From: Prescottella equi | Lineage (GTDB): Bacteria; Actinomycetota; Actinomycetes; Mycobacteriales; Mycobacteriaceae | Assembly (NCBI RefSeq): GCF_020171745.1 | Contig: NZ_JAIVAH010000029.1 | Coordinates: 1-64,000 of the forward strand | Direction of reading: 5' to 3' | DNA length: 64,000 nucleotides | Shown here: one piece after another, positions 23,936 through 33,630 of the stretch | Layout: each line of letters opens with the position of its first letter | Numbering within the stretch: position 1 is the stretch's first letter | Notes under the pieces: model-generated | Databases searched by the model: none | The model's input: only the letters and a program-made list of their open reading frames with translations | Told to the model about the DNA's origin: nothing | Translations under genes and position numbers: made by a program

Positions 23936-24901
23936 ATGACGAACCCCGGCTGGGGTGGTGCGGCGAGCGAGGGCACCCCGCCACCTCAGCCGAGGTGCGT
24001 GCGACACCCCGATCGCCCCACTGCTCTCTCCTGCACCCGCTGCGGGCGCCCGGCCTGCCCGGACTGCCTGCGCGCCGCCTCCGTCGGCCACCAGTGCGTC
24101 GACTGCATCGCCGCCGACCAGCGAAACACGCCCCAGGCGCGCACCATCGCCGGTGCCGCGGTGCGGTCCCAACTCCCGACGCCCGTCGTCACCTACGCGC
24201 TGATCGCGCTCAACGTGCTGATCTTCGCGATCACCGCGCTGCAGGCGCAGTCGCTGATGGACAACGGTGGCGGCGTCGTCAACCGGTTCACCGGTGTCGC
24301 GACGTTCGACTCCCCGCTGTTCGGCTGGATGGTCCTCGACTCGTTCGCCGTCGCGCAGGGCGAATGGTTCCGGGTGATCGGCAGCGGCTTCCTGCACTTC
24401 GGCCTCATCCACCTGGCCGTGAACATGTTCGCGCTGTGGGTGCTGGGCCGCGACACCGAGATCGTGCTCGGTCGCAGCCGCTACCTCGCGGTGTACCTGA
24501 TCTCGCTGCTCGGCGGGTCGGCGTCGGCGCTGATGTTCGAGTCGCCGTACGCCTTCACCGCCGGTGCGTCCGGTGCGATCTTCGGCATCATGGGCGCGCA
24601 GGCGGTGCTGCTGCTGCGGATGCGCCGCAGCCCCACCCCGGTCCTCGCGGTGATCGGCATCAACGTGATCATCAGCCTGACCGTGCCCGGCATCTCCCTG
24701 TGGGGCCACATGGGCGGTCTCGTGGCCGGCGCCGCCGCGACCGCGGTGCTGGTGTACGCCCCGACGGGGCAGCGGACCCCGGCCGACGTCGCGCGCGCCC
24801 GTCAGTTGGGCTGGGCGGGCCTGGCAACGGTCGCCGTCCTGGTGGTCGGGCTGATCGCGCTGCGCACCGTGATGCTGCGCGACCAGCTGGGCGTCGCGTA
24901 G
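23936..24901 (+). CDS. Rhomboid family intramembrane serine protease with N-terminal zinc finger
   Basis: The 321-residue protein begins with a cysteine-histidine cluster (CVRHPDRPTALSCTRC, then CPDCLRAASVGHQCVDC) of B-box type, followed by a rhomboid domain with six or seven membrane helices. Catalytic Ser is in TAGASGAIFGIMGA, catalytic His in LWGHMGGLVAG, and the conserved HLAVNMFALWVLG helix is present. Rhomboids cleave membrane proteins inside the bilayer; the substrate is unknown. It follows ppiA by 10 bases, as in Mycobacterium (Rv0110-type proteins). Confidence 0.92.
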   Translation: MTNPGWGGAASEGTPPPQPRCVRHPDRPTALSCTRCGRPACPDCLRAASVGHQCVDCIAADQRNTPQARTIAGAAVRSQLPTPVVTYALIALNVLIFAITALQAQSLMDNGGGVVNRFTGVATFDSPLFGWMVLDSFAVAQGEWFRVIGSGFLHFGLIHLAVNMFALWVLGRDTEIVLGRSRYLAVYLISLLGGSASALMFESPYAFTAGASGAIFGIMGAQAVLLLRMRRSPTPVLAVIGINVIISLTVPGISLWGHMGGLVAGAAATAVLVYAPTGQRTPADVARARQLGWAGLATVAVLVVGLIALRTVMLRDQLGVA

Positions 24902-24908
24902 CGGCCGG

Positions 24909-25379
24909 TCAGTTCTCCGCCGGCACCAGGCCGTGCACGGCGAGCGCGTCGAACACCACCACCGGATCGACCCCGAGGTCCCAGCGTCCGAAGATCAGCA
25001 GGCGCTCGGTGCCGTCGGGGTCGACGGCGTCGATCTCGAGCATCGGCACCCGCCGGCCCAGCCGGGGGTACGGGACGATCCGGATCCGTTCGATGCTGTC
25101 GCGTCCGTAGACCCGGCGCCCGGTCAGCCGGGTCGCCGCGAGCGCGGGCGTGGGCCCGTCCTGCACGATCGCCAGCTTGGGTCGCTGCCGGCCACCCAGG
25201 AACGCGAGCACGAACATTCCGAACGCGGCCAGGGCCGCGAGGAACCGCCCCGGGGCGTCGAGTCCGAGCAGCAGCGCGGCGACGACCATGACGATGCCGC
25301 CCGCGGCCAGCGCGACCACCGCGCCGAGTGGTGTGGACCACTCGAGCGACGGACCATGATCGATTTCATCCTCAGGCAT
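24909..25379 (-). CDS. PH-domain membrane protein (Rv0010c-like)
   Basis: The 156-residue protein has two N-terminal membrane helices (VVALAAGGIVMVVAALLLGL and FLAALAAFGMFVLAFLGG) and a soluble C-terminal PH-like domain. It lies next to crgA, as does Rv0010c in M. tuberculosis. Function unknown. It is convergent with the rhomboid gene (7-base gap), and its start is only 17 bases from a pair of perfect DnaA boxes, suggesting DnaA-linked control. Confidence 0.78.
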   Translation of the reverse strand: MPEDEIDHGPSLEWSTPLGAVVALAAGGIVMVVAALLLGLDAPGRFLAALAAFGMFVLAFLGGRQRPKLAIVQDGPTPALAATRLTGRRVYGRDSIERIRIVPYPRLGRRVPMLEIDAVDPDGTERLLIFGRWDLGVDPVVVFDALAVHGLVPAEN

Positions 25380-25396
25380 GTGTACAACTACCCCCG

Positions 25397-25460
25397 TTAT
25401 CCACAGGAGTTATCCACACTGGGGATGAATGACACGTGTGTAATTGGCGGCTGGGGATAA
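25397..25460. promoter_or_regulatory. Tandem DnaA boxes upstream of the PH-domain gene
   Basis: Two perfect TTATCCACA boxes in the same orientation (25397-25405 and 25410-25418) start 13 bases apart. A third, degenerate site (TGGGGATAA, 25452-25460) faces the other way. They lie between crgA and the PH-domain gene, upstream of the latter and outside oriC. Confidence 0.8.
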
Positions 25461-25486
25461 CTCTGCGCTCCCGGTAAATGTGCAGG

Positions 25487-25750
25487 TCACCGCCACCGCA
25501 TCGTCATGATCAGGCCGACGACCATGAATCCGAAGCCGATGAGGAAGTTGTATGCCCCCAGATCGTTCATCCACCCGAGGTTCTCGCCGGCCAAGTAGTA
25601 CACAATCAGCCACGCCAGCCCGACGAGCATGAAACCGAGCATCACCGAGACGTATACGGCGCTCGACGGGCCCGCCTTCACCTTCACCGGGGTGCGGTTC
25701 GCGGGGTTGGTCGTGTAATCGGTCTTCTTCCGGACCTTCGACTTCGGCAT
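25487..25750 (-). CDS. crgA: Cell division protein CrgA
   Basis: CrgA is a small septum-localised membrane protein that interacts with FtsZ, FtsI and PBPs in mycobacteria and streptomycetes. The 87-residue protein starts [13 protein letters not shown] and has two membrane helices ([20 protein letters not shown] and [16 protein letters not shown]) separated by [16 protein letters not shown]. The ATG at 25750 gives the canonical N-terminus. Confidence 0.95.
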   Translation of the reverse strand: MPKSKVRKKTDYTTNPANRTPVKVKAGPSSAVYVSVMLGFMLVGLAWLIVYYLAGENLGWMNDLGAYNFLIGFGFMVVGLIMTMRWR

Positions 25751-25906
25751 GACGTCCTTGTTTCGTGTGAATGGATAACGCGAGCACGATGCCCGGAGCC
25801 GTCCGGGCGGCCAGGGTAGATTCGCACCTAACCTGCTGTGAGTACACGCTAACTCAAACCGACGCGGCCAGGACCGATTGTCCGCGGTGAGGAGTGGTGA
25901 TCGAGG

Positions 25907-26671
25907 GTGTCCGACGTCGGAGACGAGCCGCAGCGCGCCCGGCCGCCGTTCGGCTTCTGGTCGATCGCCGTCCTCGTCGTCTGCCTGGTCGCGGGTCTGC
26001 TGATCGCCACCACCCGCGAGGTGTCCCACGGCAACGAGATCCGCGCCGCCGACTCGACCCGATTGTCCGATCTCGTCCGGCAGGCGCAGACCGAGGTGGA
26101 CCGCGCCGCCCGCACCCGTGACGACCTGGCCGCCCACGTGGAGGAACTGCAGGAGACGGCCGCCGGCACCGATACCCGGGTCGCGGAGGTGCTGGGCGAG
26201 ACGCGCGCGCTCGCGGACGCCGCCGGACTGACCGAACTCACCGGTCCGGGGGTCGTGGTCACCCTCACCGACGCGCCGCGCGACGCCGACGGCAAGTATC
26301 CGGCCGGGGCGTCCCCCGACGACCTCGTCGTGCACCAGCAGGACGTGCAGAGCGTGCTCAACGCGCTGTGGGCCGGCGGCGCCGAGGCGGTCGCGATGCA
26401 GGACCAGCGGATCGTGAACACGTCGGCCCCGCGCTGCATCGGGAACACGCTGCTGCTGCACGGCCGCACGTACAGCCCGCCGTACGTGGTGACCGCGATC
26501 GGTGACCCGGCGCGGCTCGCGGCGACCCTCGCGAACGAGCCCGGCATCAAGACGTTCAAGCAGTACTCCGTCCGCTACGGGCTCGGCTACACCCAGCAGC
26601 AGTCCGACGACCTCACCGTCCCGGCCTACACCGGGCAGCTGCACACCGAGTACGCGCGACCGGTCGCGTAG
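25907..26671 (+). CDS. DUF881 membrane-anchored protein
   Basis: The 254-residue protein has an N-terminal membrane helix ([20 protein letters not shown]), a coiled coil (about 45-95), and the DUF881 domain with [27 protein letters not shown] and [11 protein letters not shown]. It is the neighbour of crgA and pabA as in M. tuberculosis (Rv0012). DUF881 proteins resemble YlxW/YlxX division-cluster proteins of other bacteria, but the molecular role is not established. Start GTG at 25907. Confidence 0.85.
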   Translation: MSDVGDEPQRARPPFGFWSIAVLVVCLVAGLLIATTREVSHGNEIRAADSTRLSDLVRQAQTEVDRAARTRDDLAAHVEELQETAAGTDTRVAEVLGETRALADAAGLTELTGPGVVVTLTDAPRDADGKYPAGASPDDLVVHQQDVQSVLNALWAGGAEAVAMQDQRIVNTSAPRCIGNTLLLHGRTYSPPYVVTAIGDPARLAATLANEPGIKTFKQYSVRYGLGYTQQQSDDLTVPAYTGQLHTEYARPVA

Positions 26672-26702
26672 CCGGAACGTACTGCGCATTACCCTTCATC
26701 TC

Positions 26703-27368
26703 ATGCGCATTCTGGTCGTCGACAACTACGACAGCTTCGTGTTCAACCTGGTGCAGTACCTGGGCCAGCTCGGGACGAACGCCGAAGTGTGGCGCAACGA
26801 CGATCCGCGACTGACCGGTGACGCCGCGATCGCGGCCGCCGCGGCCGACTTCGACGGCATCCTGCTCAGCCCCGGCCCGGGCACCCCGCAGCGGGCCGGC
26901 GCGACGATGCCGCTGGTCGGCGCGTGTGCCGACGCGAAGACCCCGCTGCTGGGCGTGTGCCTGGGGCATCAGGCGATCGGTGCGGCGTTCGGCGCCACCG
27001 TCGACCGGGCCCCGGAACTGCTGCACGGCAAGACCAGCCTGGTCCACCACAACGACACCGGCGTCCTCGCGGGACTGCCGGATCCCTTCACGGCCACCCG
27101 CTACCACTCGCTGACCGTACTCGAGGACACGATTCCGGACGAGCTGGAGGTCACGGCGCACACCGACAGCGGCATCGTGATGGCGATGCGGCACCGTGAA
27201 CTGCCGATCCACGGTGTGCAGTTCCACCCCGAGTCGGTGCTGACGCAGGGCGGGCACCGGATGCTCGCGAACTGGCTCGGCGTGTGCGGTCAGGCCCCGA
27301 GCGAGACACTCGTCGCGACCCTCGAGGACGAGGTCGCCCGGTCGCTGGGAGACGCGCTCACGCGCTGA
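26703..27368 (+). CDS. pabA: Glutamine amidotransferase component (PabA/TrpG)
   Basis: The 221-residue class I glutamine amidotransferase supplies ammonia from glutamine for p-aminobenzoate and/or anthranilate synthesis. It shows RILVVDNYDSFVFNLVQYLG, the nucleophile Cys in LLGVCLGHQAIG and the His-Glu pair in HGVQFHPESVLT. In mycobacteria the gene next to pknB is called trpG or pabA. The synthase subunit is not in the window, so the pathway cannot be fixed. It is convergent with pknB, 24 bases away. Confidence 0.92.
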   Translation: MRILVVDNYDSFVFNLVQYLGQLGTNAEVWRNDDPRLTGDAAIAAAAADFDGILLSPGPGTPQRAGATMPLVGACADAKTPLLGVCLGHQAIGAAFGATVDRAPELLHGKTSLVHHNDTGVLAGLPDPFTATRYHSLTVLEDTIPDELEVTAHTDSGIVMAMRHRELPIHGVQFHPESVLTQGGHRMLANWLGVCGQAPSETLVATLEDEVARSLGDALTR

Positions 27369-27392
27369 CTCCCCGGCGACCGGGCGCCCGCG

Positions 27393-29324
27393 TCAGCGCG
27401 GGATACCCAGTTCGCCGACGATGACCGTCAACGGGGCGTTCTTCGCGACGTCGCTGCCCGCGGGCTGCTGCTGACCGAGGATCTTGCCGACCAGGCTCGC
27501 GTCGAGCGTCGACTGACGCGTCTGGGTCAGCTGGTTCGACGATCCGGTCCACCCCGCCTTGCGCAGGGCCTCGACGGCCTGCGACACCGACATCTCAGTG
27601 AGGTCGGGCATCGTGAACTGCTTGCCGTTGGACACCTGCACGGTGATGACGTCGCCCTTCGCGGCGGTGGAGCCACCCGACGGCGACGTCGAGATGACCT
27701 GGCCCTCGGGCTTGCTCGAGTCGACGGTCGCGACCTGGACCTTGAAGCCGGCACCCTCGATGTTGGGCTGCGCGACGTCGATCATCTGCCCGATCACGTT
27801 CGGAATCCGCACCTGCTCGGGACCGGACCCCAGCGTGATCGACACCGTGGAGTCGAGGTTGATCTTCGCGCCCGACGACGGATCCTGCGCGGTCACCTTG
27901 TCGAGCTGGGCCGGATCCGACGGGGCCCGATCGACCTCGGGGGCGAGACGCAGACCGACGGCGTTGAGCGCCTGCGCGGCCTCGTCCTGCGAGAGCCCCG
28001 ACAGCTTCGGGACCTGCACCTGCTCCGGGCCCGACGACACCTGCAGGGTGACGGTGCTCTTCTCGCTCACCGACGACCCGGCCGACGGCGTGGTCGCGAT
28101 GACGTTGCCCTCCGCGACCACCGCGTCCGGACGGGTCTGGATGCTCGTGTCGAGGTTCATCCCCCGCAGTTGCGCCTCGGCCGCCTGCGCGGTCAGTCCG
28201 GCGACGTTCGGTACCTCGACCTTCGCCGGGTTCGCCACCAACGACCAGATGAACGCGCCGATGATGCCGACCACGACCACCGCCGCCACCGAGAGCATCG
28301 TGTTGCGGGCGGTGTTGCGCTTCTTGACCGGTGCCGCCGCGGGGACGGCCACCGGGGCGGCGGTCACCGTCGCCGTCCGGGCGGGTTCGGGCTGGTAGCC
28401 CGCACCGGGGCCGGCGCCGCTGTCCACGGCACCGAACATCGTGGTGCGGTCCTCGTCGGACATCACCATCGGTGCGCTCGGACGCTGCCCGCCCAGCACC
28501 CGCACCAGGTCGCTGCGCATCTCGGCGGCGCTCTGGTACCGGTTGGCGGGGTTCTTGCTCATCGCCTTGAGGATCACCGAGTCCAGCGCCAGCGGCACCG
28601 CCGGATTGACCTGCGACGGCTGCTTCGGATCCTCCCGGACGTGCTGGTACGCCACGGCCACCGGGGAATCGCCCTTGAACGGCGGCTCGCCGGTGAGCAC
28701 CTCGTACAGCACGCAGCCCAGCGAGTAGACGTCCGAGCGGGCGTCCACCTGCTCGCCACGCGCCTGCTCCGGCGACAGGTACTGTGCCGTGCCGATCACC
28801 GCGGCGGTCTGGGTCATCGGGCTCGAGCTGTCCGAGATCGCCCGCGCGATGCCGAAGTCCATCACCTTCACCGCGCCCGCGCGGTTGATCATGATGTTGG
28901 CGGGCTTCATGTCGCGGTGCACGATGCCGTTGCGGTGGCTGAAGTCCAGCGCCGCGCAGACGTCGGCGATGACCTCCATCGCCCGTCGCGGCTGCAGCGG
29001 CCCCTCGGTGCGGATGATGTCGCGCAGGGTGTCGCCGTCCACGTACTCCATCACGATGTACGGCAGCGGGCCGGCGTCGGTCTCGGCCTCCCCGGTGTCG
29101 TACACCGCGACGATCGCCGGATGGTTCAGCGCGGCCGCGTTCTGCGCCTCACGGCGGAACCGCAGGTAGAACGTGGGGTCGCGGGCCAGGTCGGCGCGCA
29201 GCACCTTGATCGCGACGTCGCGGCTGAGCCGCAGATCCCGGCCCAGGTGCACCTCGGACATGCCGCCGAAGCCGAGAATCTCACCCAGCTCGTACCGGGA
29301 TGAGAGATTGCGCGGTGTCGTCAT
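27393..29324 (-). CDS. pknB: Ser/Thr protein kinase PknB with four PASTA domains
   Basis: PknB senses cell-wall fragments and phosphorylates growth and division proteins. The 643-residue protein has a Hanks-type kinase (about 1-275: [13 protein letters not shown], catalytic [17 protein letters not shown]), a juxtamembrane linker, a membrane helix ([20 protein letters not shown]) and four extracellular PASTA repeats. The last kinase gene of the leftward operon, it overlaps pknA by four bases. Confidence 0.96.
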   Translation of the reverse strand: MTTPRNLSSRYELGEILGFGGMSEVHLGRDLRLSRDVAIKVLRADLARDPTFYLRFRREAQNAAALNHPAIVAVYDTGEAETDAGPLPYIVMEYVDGDTLRDIIRTEGPLQPRRAMEVIADVCAALDFSHRNGIVHRDMKPANIMINRAGAVKVMDFGIARAISDSSSPMTQTAAVIGTAQYLSPEQARGEQVDARSDVYSLGCVLYEVLTGEPPFKGDSPVAVAYQHVREDPKQPSQVNPAVPLALDSVILKAMSKNPANRYQSAAEMRSDLVRVLGGQRPSAPMVMSDEDRTTMFGAVDSGAGPGAGYQPEPARTATVTAAPVAVPAAAPVKKRNTARNTMLSVAAVVVVGIIGAFIWSLVANPAKVEVPNVAGLTAQAAEAQLRGMNLDTSIQTRPDAVVAEGNVIATTPSAGSSVSEKSTVTLQVSSGPEQVQVPKLSGLSQDEAAQALNAVGLRLAPEVDRAPSDPAQLDKVTAQDPSSGAKINLDSTVSITLGSGPEQVRIPNVIGQMIDVAQPNIEGAGFKVQVATVDSSKPEGQVISTSPSGGSTAAKGDVITVQVSNGKQFTMPDLTEMSVSQAVEALRKAGWTGSSNQLTQTRQSTLDASLVGKILGQQQPAGSDVAKNAPLTVIVGELGIPR

Positions 29325-30700
29325 GGCTGCTGTCCTTGCGTGGCCGTGGTGGTCGTGGTCTCGGCCGTCGTCGTGGTCGTGGTCGTGGTCGGCGTGGTGG
29401 TCGTGGTCGTCGTCGTCCGCGGCGGCGTGGTGGTCGTCGTGGTCGTCGGCGGCTCGGTGGTGGTCGTCGTCGTGGTCGGCGGCACCGTCGTGGTGGTCGT
29501 GGTCGTCGGCGGTGTCGTCCGGGTCGTGGTCGGCGTCGTCGTCCGAGTGGTCGTCACGGGCGTCTTCGACGTCGTCGTCACCGCCGGCGGTGTGGACGGA
29601 CCGTCCGATCCGCCGCCGAACAGCAACAGCCCCAGCGCGACGATCGCCGCCAGGGTCAGCAGGCCGCCACCGGCCCAGGCGACCGCCTTCTGGCCGCTGG
29701 TCCAGCCGTCGTCCTGACCGGCGTCGTCGTCGTTGTCGCCGTTTCCGTTGTCGCCGTCGTAGCCGCGCTGCTGCTGCGTGGACATCATCGCCGTCGCGGC
29801 GGGCGCCGCCACCGGCGGAACCAAGCGCGACGCGGCAGTGGGCACCCGGCCCGGCGGCGGCGGCCGGTGTCCCGCCCGCACCGCGGCGACCGCGTCGGCG
29901 AACTCGCCGCCGTTCGCGTAGCGGCCGGCCGGATCCTTCGTCAGCGTGATGTCGATCAGCTCGCGGATCGGCGCGGGCAGGTCGGCGGGCATCGGCTCCG
30001 GCGCTTCCTGCACGTGCTTCATCGCCACCGTCAGGGTGCCGCCGCCACCGAACGGCCGTCGGCCCGACAGTGCCTCGTAGCCGACGACGCCGAGCGAGTA
30101 CACGTCGCTGGCGGCGGTCGCCTCCTGGCCCAGCGCCTGCTCCGGGGCGATGTACTGCGCGGTGCCCATCACCATGCCGGTCCGGGTCACCGGCGACGCG
30201 TCGACGGCCTTCGCGATGCCGAAGTCGGTGATCTTCACCTGCCCCGTCGGGGTGATGAGGATGTTGCCGGGCTTGACGTCGCGGTGCACGACGCCGGCCG
30301 AATGCGCGGCCTGCAGGGCGCGTCCGGTCTGCTCGAGCATGTCCAGGGCATGCGGAATCGACAGCCGGCCGACGCGCGCGAGCACCGCGTTGAGCGGCTC
30401 ACCGGCCACCAGCTCCATCACCAGGTAGGCGAGGTTGGCGCCGGCCTCGTCGCGGGTCTCGCCGTAGTCGTAGACCCCGGCGATACCCGGGTGGTTCAGT
30501 TGCGCGGTCGTGCGGGCCTCGATGCGGAACCGCTCGACGAACTCGGGGTCCGACGAGAACTCGGCCTTGAGCACCTTCACCGCGACGCGCCGGTCCAGGC
30601 GACTGTCGGTCGCCTCCCACACCTGACCCATGCCGCCGGTCGCGATCAGTCGCTGCAGGCGGTAGCGGCCGCCGATCACCGATCCGTTCGTCAACGACAT
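29321..30700 (-). CDS. pknA: Ser/Thr protein kinase PknA with Thr-rich tail
   Basis: PknA phosphorylates division and cell-shape proteins together with PknB. The 459-residue protein has a kinase domain (about 1-275: [29 protein letters not shown]), a linker, a membrane helix ([20 protein letters not shown]) and an extracellular tail of about 90 residues made almost only of Thr and Pro (runs of 7-8 Thr). The tail is encoded by a repetitive DNA tract. The gene begins three bases after the pbpA stop. Confidence 0.95.
   Translation of the reverse strand: MSLTNGSVIGGRYRLQRLIATGGMGQVWEATDSRLDRRVAVKVLKAEFSSDPEFVERFRIEARTTAQLNHPGIAGVYDYGETRDEAGANLAYLVMELVAGEPLNAVLARVGRLSIPHALDMLEQTGRALQAAHSAGVVHRDVKPGNILITPTGQVKITDFGIAKAVDASPVTRTGMVMGTAQYIAPEQALGQEATAASDVYSLGVVGYEALSGRRPFGGGGTLTVAMKHVQEAPEPMPADLPAPIRELIDITLTKDPAGRYANGGEFADAVAAVRAGHRPPPPGRVPTAASRLVPPVAAPAATAMMSTQQQRGYDGDNGNGDNDDDAGQDDGWTSGQKAVAWAGGGLLTLAAIVALGLLLFGGGSDGPSTPPAVTTTSKTPVTTTRTTTPTTTRTTPPTTTTTTTVPPTTTTTTTEPPTTTTTTTPPRTTTTTTTTPTTTTTTTTAETTTTTATQGQQP
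29340..29590. repeat. Low-complexity GTGGTCGTC tract encoding the PknA Thr/Pro tail
   Basis: On the plus strand this reads as imperfect GTGGTCGTC/GTCGTGGTC triplet repeats; on the coding minus strand these are Thr codons (ACC, ACG) broken by Pro, Arg and Glu codons. It explains the polythreonine tail of PknA and is a candidate for length variation among strains. Confidence 0.9.
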
Positions 30701-30703
30701 GCC

Positions 30704-32191
30704 TCATCCCCTCTGCAATCCGGCCGCGATGACGGCGCGTCCGATCGGTGCTGCGACGGAGCCGCCGGTCGCGGCGAGCGCCCGGTCACCGCCGTCCTCC
30801 ACGATGACCGCGATCGCCACCGTCGGGTTCTGCGCGGGCGCGAAGCCGATGTACCAGGCGTGCGGCGGGGTGTTGCGCGGGTCGCTGCCGTGCTCGGCGG
30901 TGCCGGTCTTCGACGCGATCTGCACGCCGGGGATCTTGCCCTGGCCGGCCGTGTTGTTCTCCGAGCCGATCATCAGCTGCGTCAGCGTCGCCGCCACCTC
31001 GGGCGAGATGGCCCGGCCCACCGACTTGGGCGTCGTGGTCGCCAGGTTCGTCAGGTCCGGCCCCTGCAGCTGCGAGACCAGGTGCGACTCCATCCGCATG
31101 CCGCCGTTGGCGATGGTCGCGGCGATCTCCGCGTTCTGCAGCGGCGTCAGCGCGACGTCCCGCTGGCCGATGCTGGACTGGCCGAGTGCCGCGTCGTCGG
31201 GGATCGAGCCGATGGTGCTGTCCGCGACCGGGATCGGGATGCCCGGGGTGCCCGGTCCGATGCCGAACGCCTTCGCCTGCTCGGCCAGCGCGTCGGAGCC
31301 GGTCTTGATGCCGAGCTCGACGAACGCGGTGTTGCACGAGCGGGCGAACGCCTCCCGCAGCGACGCCGTCGCCCCGCCGCCGCAGGTCGTGCCGTTGTAG
31401 TTCTCCAGCGTCGTGCTGGTGCCGGGCAGCGTGATGTTCGGCGCCGCGGTCAGCTGCTCGTCCGGGTTGGCACCGTTCTCCAGCGCCGCTGCCGTGACGA
31501 CAACCTTGAACGTCGACCCCGGCGGGTACGTCGCGGACACCGCGCGGTTGAGCATCGGCTTGTCCGGGTCGGAGTTGAGTTCGTCCCACGCCGCGGACGT
31601 CTCGGCGCCGTCGTGGGACGACAGCGTGTTGGGGTCGTAGCTGGGCGTGCTGGCCATCGCGAGGATGTTGCCGGTGCTCGGTTCGATCGCCACGACCGAA
31701 CCGGTGTAGCCCTTCGCGGTGAGCTCGTCGTACGCGACCTGCTGCATCACCGGGTCGATCGTGCTGACCACGTTGCCGCCGCGCGGATCACGACCCGACA
31801 CCAGGTCGAAGAACCGCTTGCTGAACAGGCGGTTGTCGGAGCCGTTGAGGACCGGGTCCTCGGCCTTCTCGAGCCCGGCGCTGCCGTACTGCATCGAGTA
31901 GAAGCCGGTGACCGGCGCGTTCGCGAACGGGCTCGACGGCGCCGCCGGGTTCGGCGGGTACACCCGCAGGTACTTGTAGCGGTCGTCGGTCGGGACCGAC
32001 GACGCGAGGACCTGCCCGCCCGCGGAGATCTGCCCGCGCTGGCGCGAGTACTCGTCGAGCAGCACGCGCGAGTTCCGCGGATCGCCCCGCAGGTCGTCGG
32101 CCTTGATCACCTGCACGTAGGTGGCGTTCGCGAGCAGCGCGGCGACCATCACCATGACGGCCAGCGCGACGCGGCGGAGGGGAGTGTTCAT
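30704..32191 (-). CDS. pbpA: Class B penicillin-binding protein PbpA (transpeptidase)
   Basis: PbpA cross-links peptidoglycan and works with the SEDS protein encoded just upstream. The 495-residue protein has an N-terminal membrane anchor (VALAVMVMVAALLANATYV), a dimerisation region, and a transpeptidase domain with SxxK in YPPGSTFKVV, SxN in ARSCNTAFVE and KTG in IASKTGTAEHG. It overlaps rodA by four bases, so insertase and transpeptidase are made together. Confidence 0.95.
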   Translation of the reverse strand: MNTPLRRVALAVMVMVAALLANATYVQVIKADDLRGDPRNSRVLLDEYSRQRGQISAGGQVLASSVPTDDRYKYLRVYPPNPAAPSSPFANAPVTGFYSMQYGSAGLEKAEDPVLNGSDNRLFSKRFFDLVSGRDPRGGNVVSTIDPVMQQVAYDELTAKGYTGSVVAIEPSTGNILAMASTPSYDPNTLSSHDGAETSAAWDELNSDPDKPMLNRAVSATYPPGSTFKVVVTAAALENGANPDEQLTAAPNITLPGTSTTLENYNGTTCGGGATASLREAFARSCNTAFVELGIKTGSDALAEQAKAFGIGPGTPGIPIPVADSTIGSIPDDAALGQSSIGQRDVALTPLQNAEIAATIANGGMRMESHLVSQLQGPDLTNLATTTPKSVGRAISPEVAATLTQLMIGSENNTAGQGKIPGVQIASKTGTAEHGSDPRNTPPHAWYIGFAPAQNPTVAIAVIVEDGGDRALAATGGSVAAPIGRAVIAAGLQRG

Positions 32192-33630
32192 TGGCGACCC
32201 AGCATTTCCGTCGGGGCGTCCGCGATGGGCGCGGGCCCCTTCTTCTTGGGTGCGGCGGGCGTGCGGGCGGCGTCGGAGATCTTCATCAGCAGCGCCAGCA
32301 GCAGGTAGTTGGCGAGCAGCGACGACCCGCCGTACGAGACGAACGGTGTGGTCAGGCCGGTCAGCGGGATCAGCTTGGTGACGCCGCCGACGACCACGAA
32401 CACCTGGATCGCGATCGTGAACGACAGGCCCGCCGCCAGCAGTTTGCCGAAGCTGTCCCGCACTGCGAGCGCGGTGCGCAGGCCGCGGACCACCAGGATC
32501 AGGAACAGCATCAGCACCGCCGCCAGCCCGATCAGGCCCAGTTCCTCACCGATCGCGGCGACGATGAAGTCGGTCTTGGCGAACGGCACCTGCGACGGTC
32601 GGCCGCTGCCGAGGCCGGTGCCGGCGATGCCGCCGGTGGCCAGGCCGAACAGCGACTGCGAGATCTGGTAGCCGGTGTTCTGGTAGTCGCCGAGCGGATC
32701 GAGCCACGTGTTCACGCGCACCCGGACGTGCCCGAACATCTGGTACGCCAGGAAGAAGCCGACGACGAGCAGCGCCCCACCGATCAGCAGCCAGCCGGCC
32801 CGCTCGGTCGCGATGTAGAGCATCACCAGCACGGTGCCGAAGACCAGCAGCGACGTGCCGAGATCCTTCTCGAACACCATGATGCCGACCGAGACGATCC
32901 AGGCGACCAGGATCGGGCCGAGGTCGCGCGCGCGGGGCAGGTCCATGCCGAGGAAGTGCCGGCCGGCGGTGGTGAACAGATCGCGCTTGGCGACCAGCAC
33001 CGCCGCGAAGAAGATGATCAGCAGGATCTTCGCGAACTCGCCCGGCTGGATGCTGAACCCGGGCAGGCGGATCCAGATCTTGGCGCCGTTGACCTCGGAG
33101 AACCGGGACGGCAGCAGCGCCGGGATCGCGAGCAGCACCAGGCCGGCGAGACCCACGGTGTAGCTGTAGCGCGCGAGCAGGCGGTAGTCCCGAAGGAAGA
33201 TCAGCACCGCGACGAAGCCGCCGACGGCGAGGGCCGTCCACAGCACCTGCTGGTTCGCGTCCGGCGACGGGATCGGCAACCCCTGATACACCGCGTTCTC
33301 GGCGTCGGCCAGGTCGAGTCGGTGGATGAGCACCAGCCCGAGACCGTTGAGCAGCGCGACGATCGGCAGCAGCAGCGGGTCCGCATACGGCGCGTACCGG
33401 CGCACCGCGAGGTGCGCGACGACGAACACCGCGGCGTAGGTGAGCCCGTATTTCGCCAGATCCCAGGTGATGGTCTGTTCCTGACTGGCCTCGACCAGCA
33501 CGAGCGAGATCGTGGTGATCGCGATCGCGCAGCAGATCAAGATCAGTTCGGTGTTCCGTCGCGTCGACTGCGTCGGCGGCGGAGCGAAGCCGCCGGGCGG
33601 ACTGGGGAACGGTGAGTCGGACGTGGACAT
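32188..33630 (-). CDS. rodA: SEDS peptidoglycan glycosyltransferase (RodA/FtsW family)
   Basis: SEDS proteins polymerise lipid II in the membrane together with a class B PBP. The 480-residue protein has about ten to twelve membrane helices and family segments such as GAKIWIRLPGFSIQPGEFAK, VAAIGEELGLIG and TTPFVSYGGSSLLANYLLLA. It lies between pstP and pbpA, with 1-base and 4-base overlaps, which is the conserved order in mycolata. Confidence 0.95.
   Translation of the reverse strand: MSTSDSPFPSPPGGFAPPPTQSTRRNTELILICCAIAITTISLVLVEASQEQTITWDLAKYGLTYAAVFVVAHLAVRRYAPYADPLLLPIVALLNGLGLVLIHRLDLADAENAVYQGLPIPSPDANQQVLWTALAVGGFVAVLIFLRDYRLLARYSYTVGLAGLVLLAIPALLPSRFSEVNGAKIWIRLPGFSIQPGEFAKILLIIFFAAVLVAKRDLFTTAGRHFLGMDLPRARDLGPILVAWIVSVGIMVFEKDLGTSLLVFGTVLVMLYIATERAGWLLIGGALLVVGFFLAYQMFGHVRVRVNTWLDPLGDYQNTGYQISQSLFGLATGGIAGTGLGSGRPSQVPFAKTDFIVAAIGEELGLIGLAAVLMLFLILVVRGLRTALAVRDSFGKLLAAGLSFTIAIQVFVVVGGVTKLIPLTGLTTPFVSYGGSSLLANYLLLALLMKISDAARTPAAPKKKGPAPIADAPTEMLGRQ

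Noticed and set aside
29300-32308. About 1,000-codon plus-strand frame opposite pknA and pbpA
   Set aside because: Antisense shadow with low-complexity Arg/Gly content. The minus strand has clear kinase and PBP genes.
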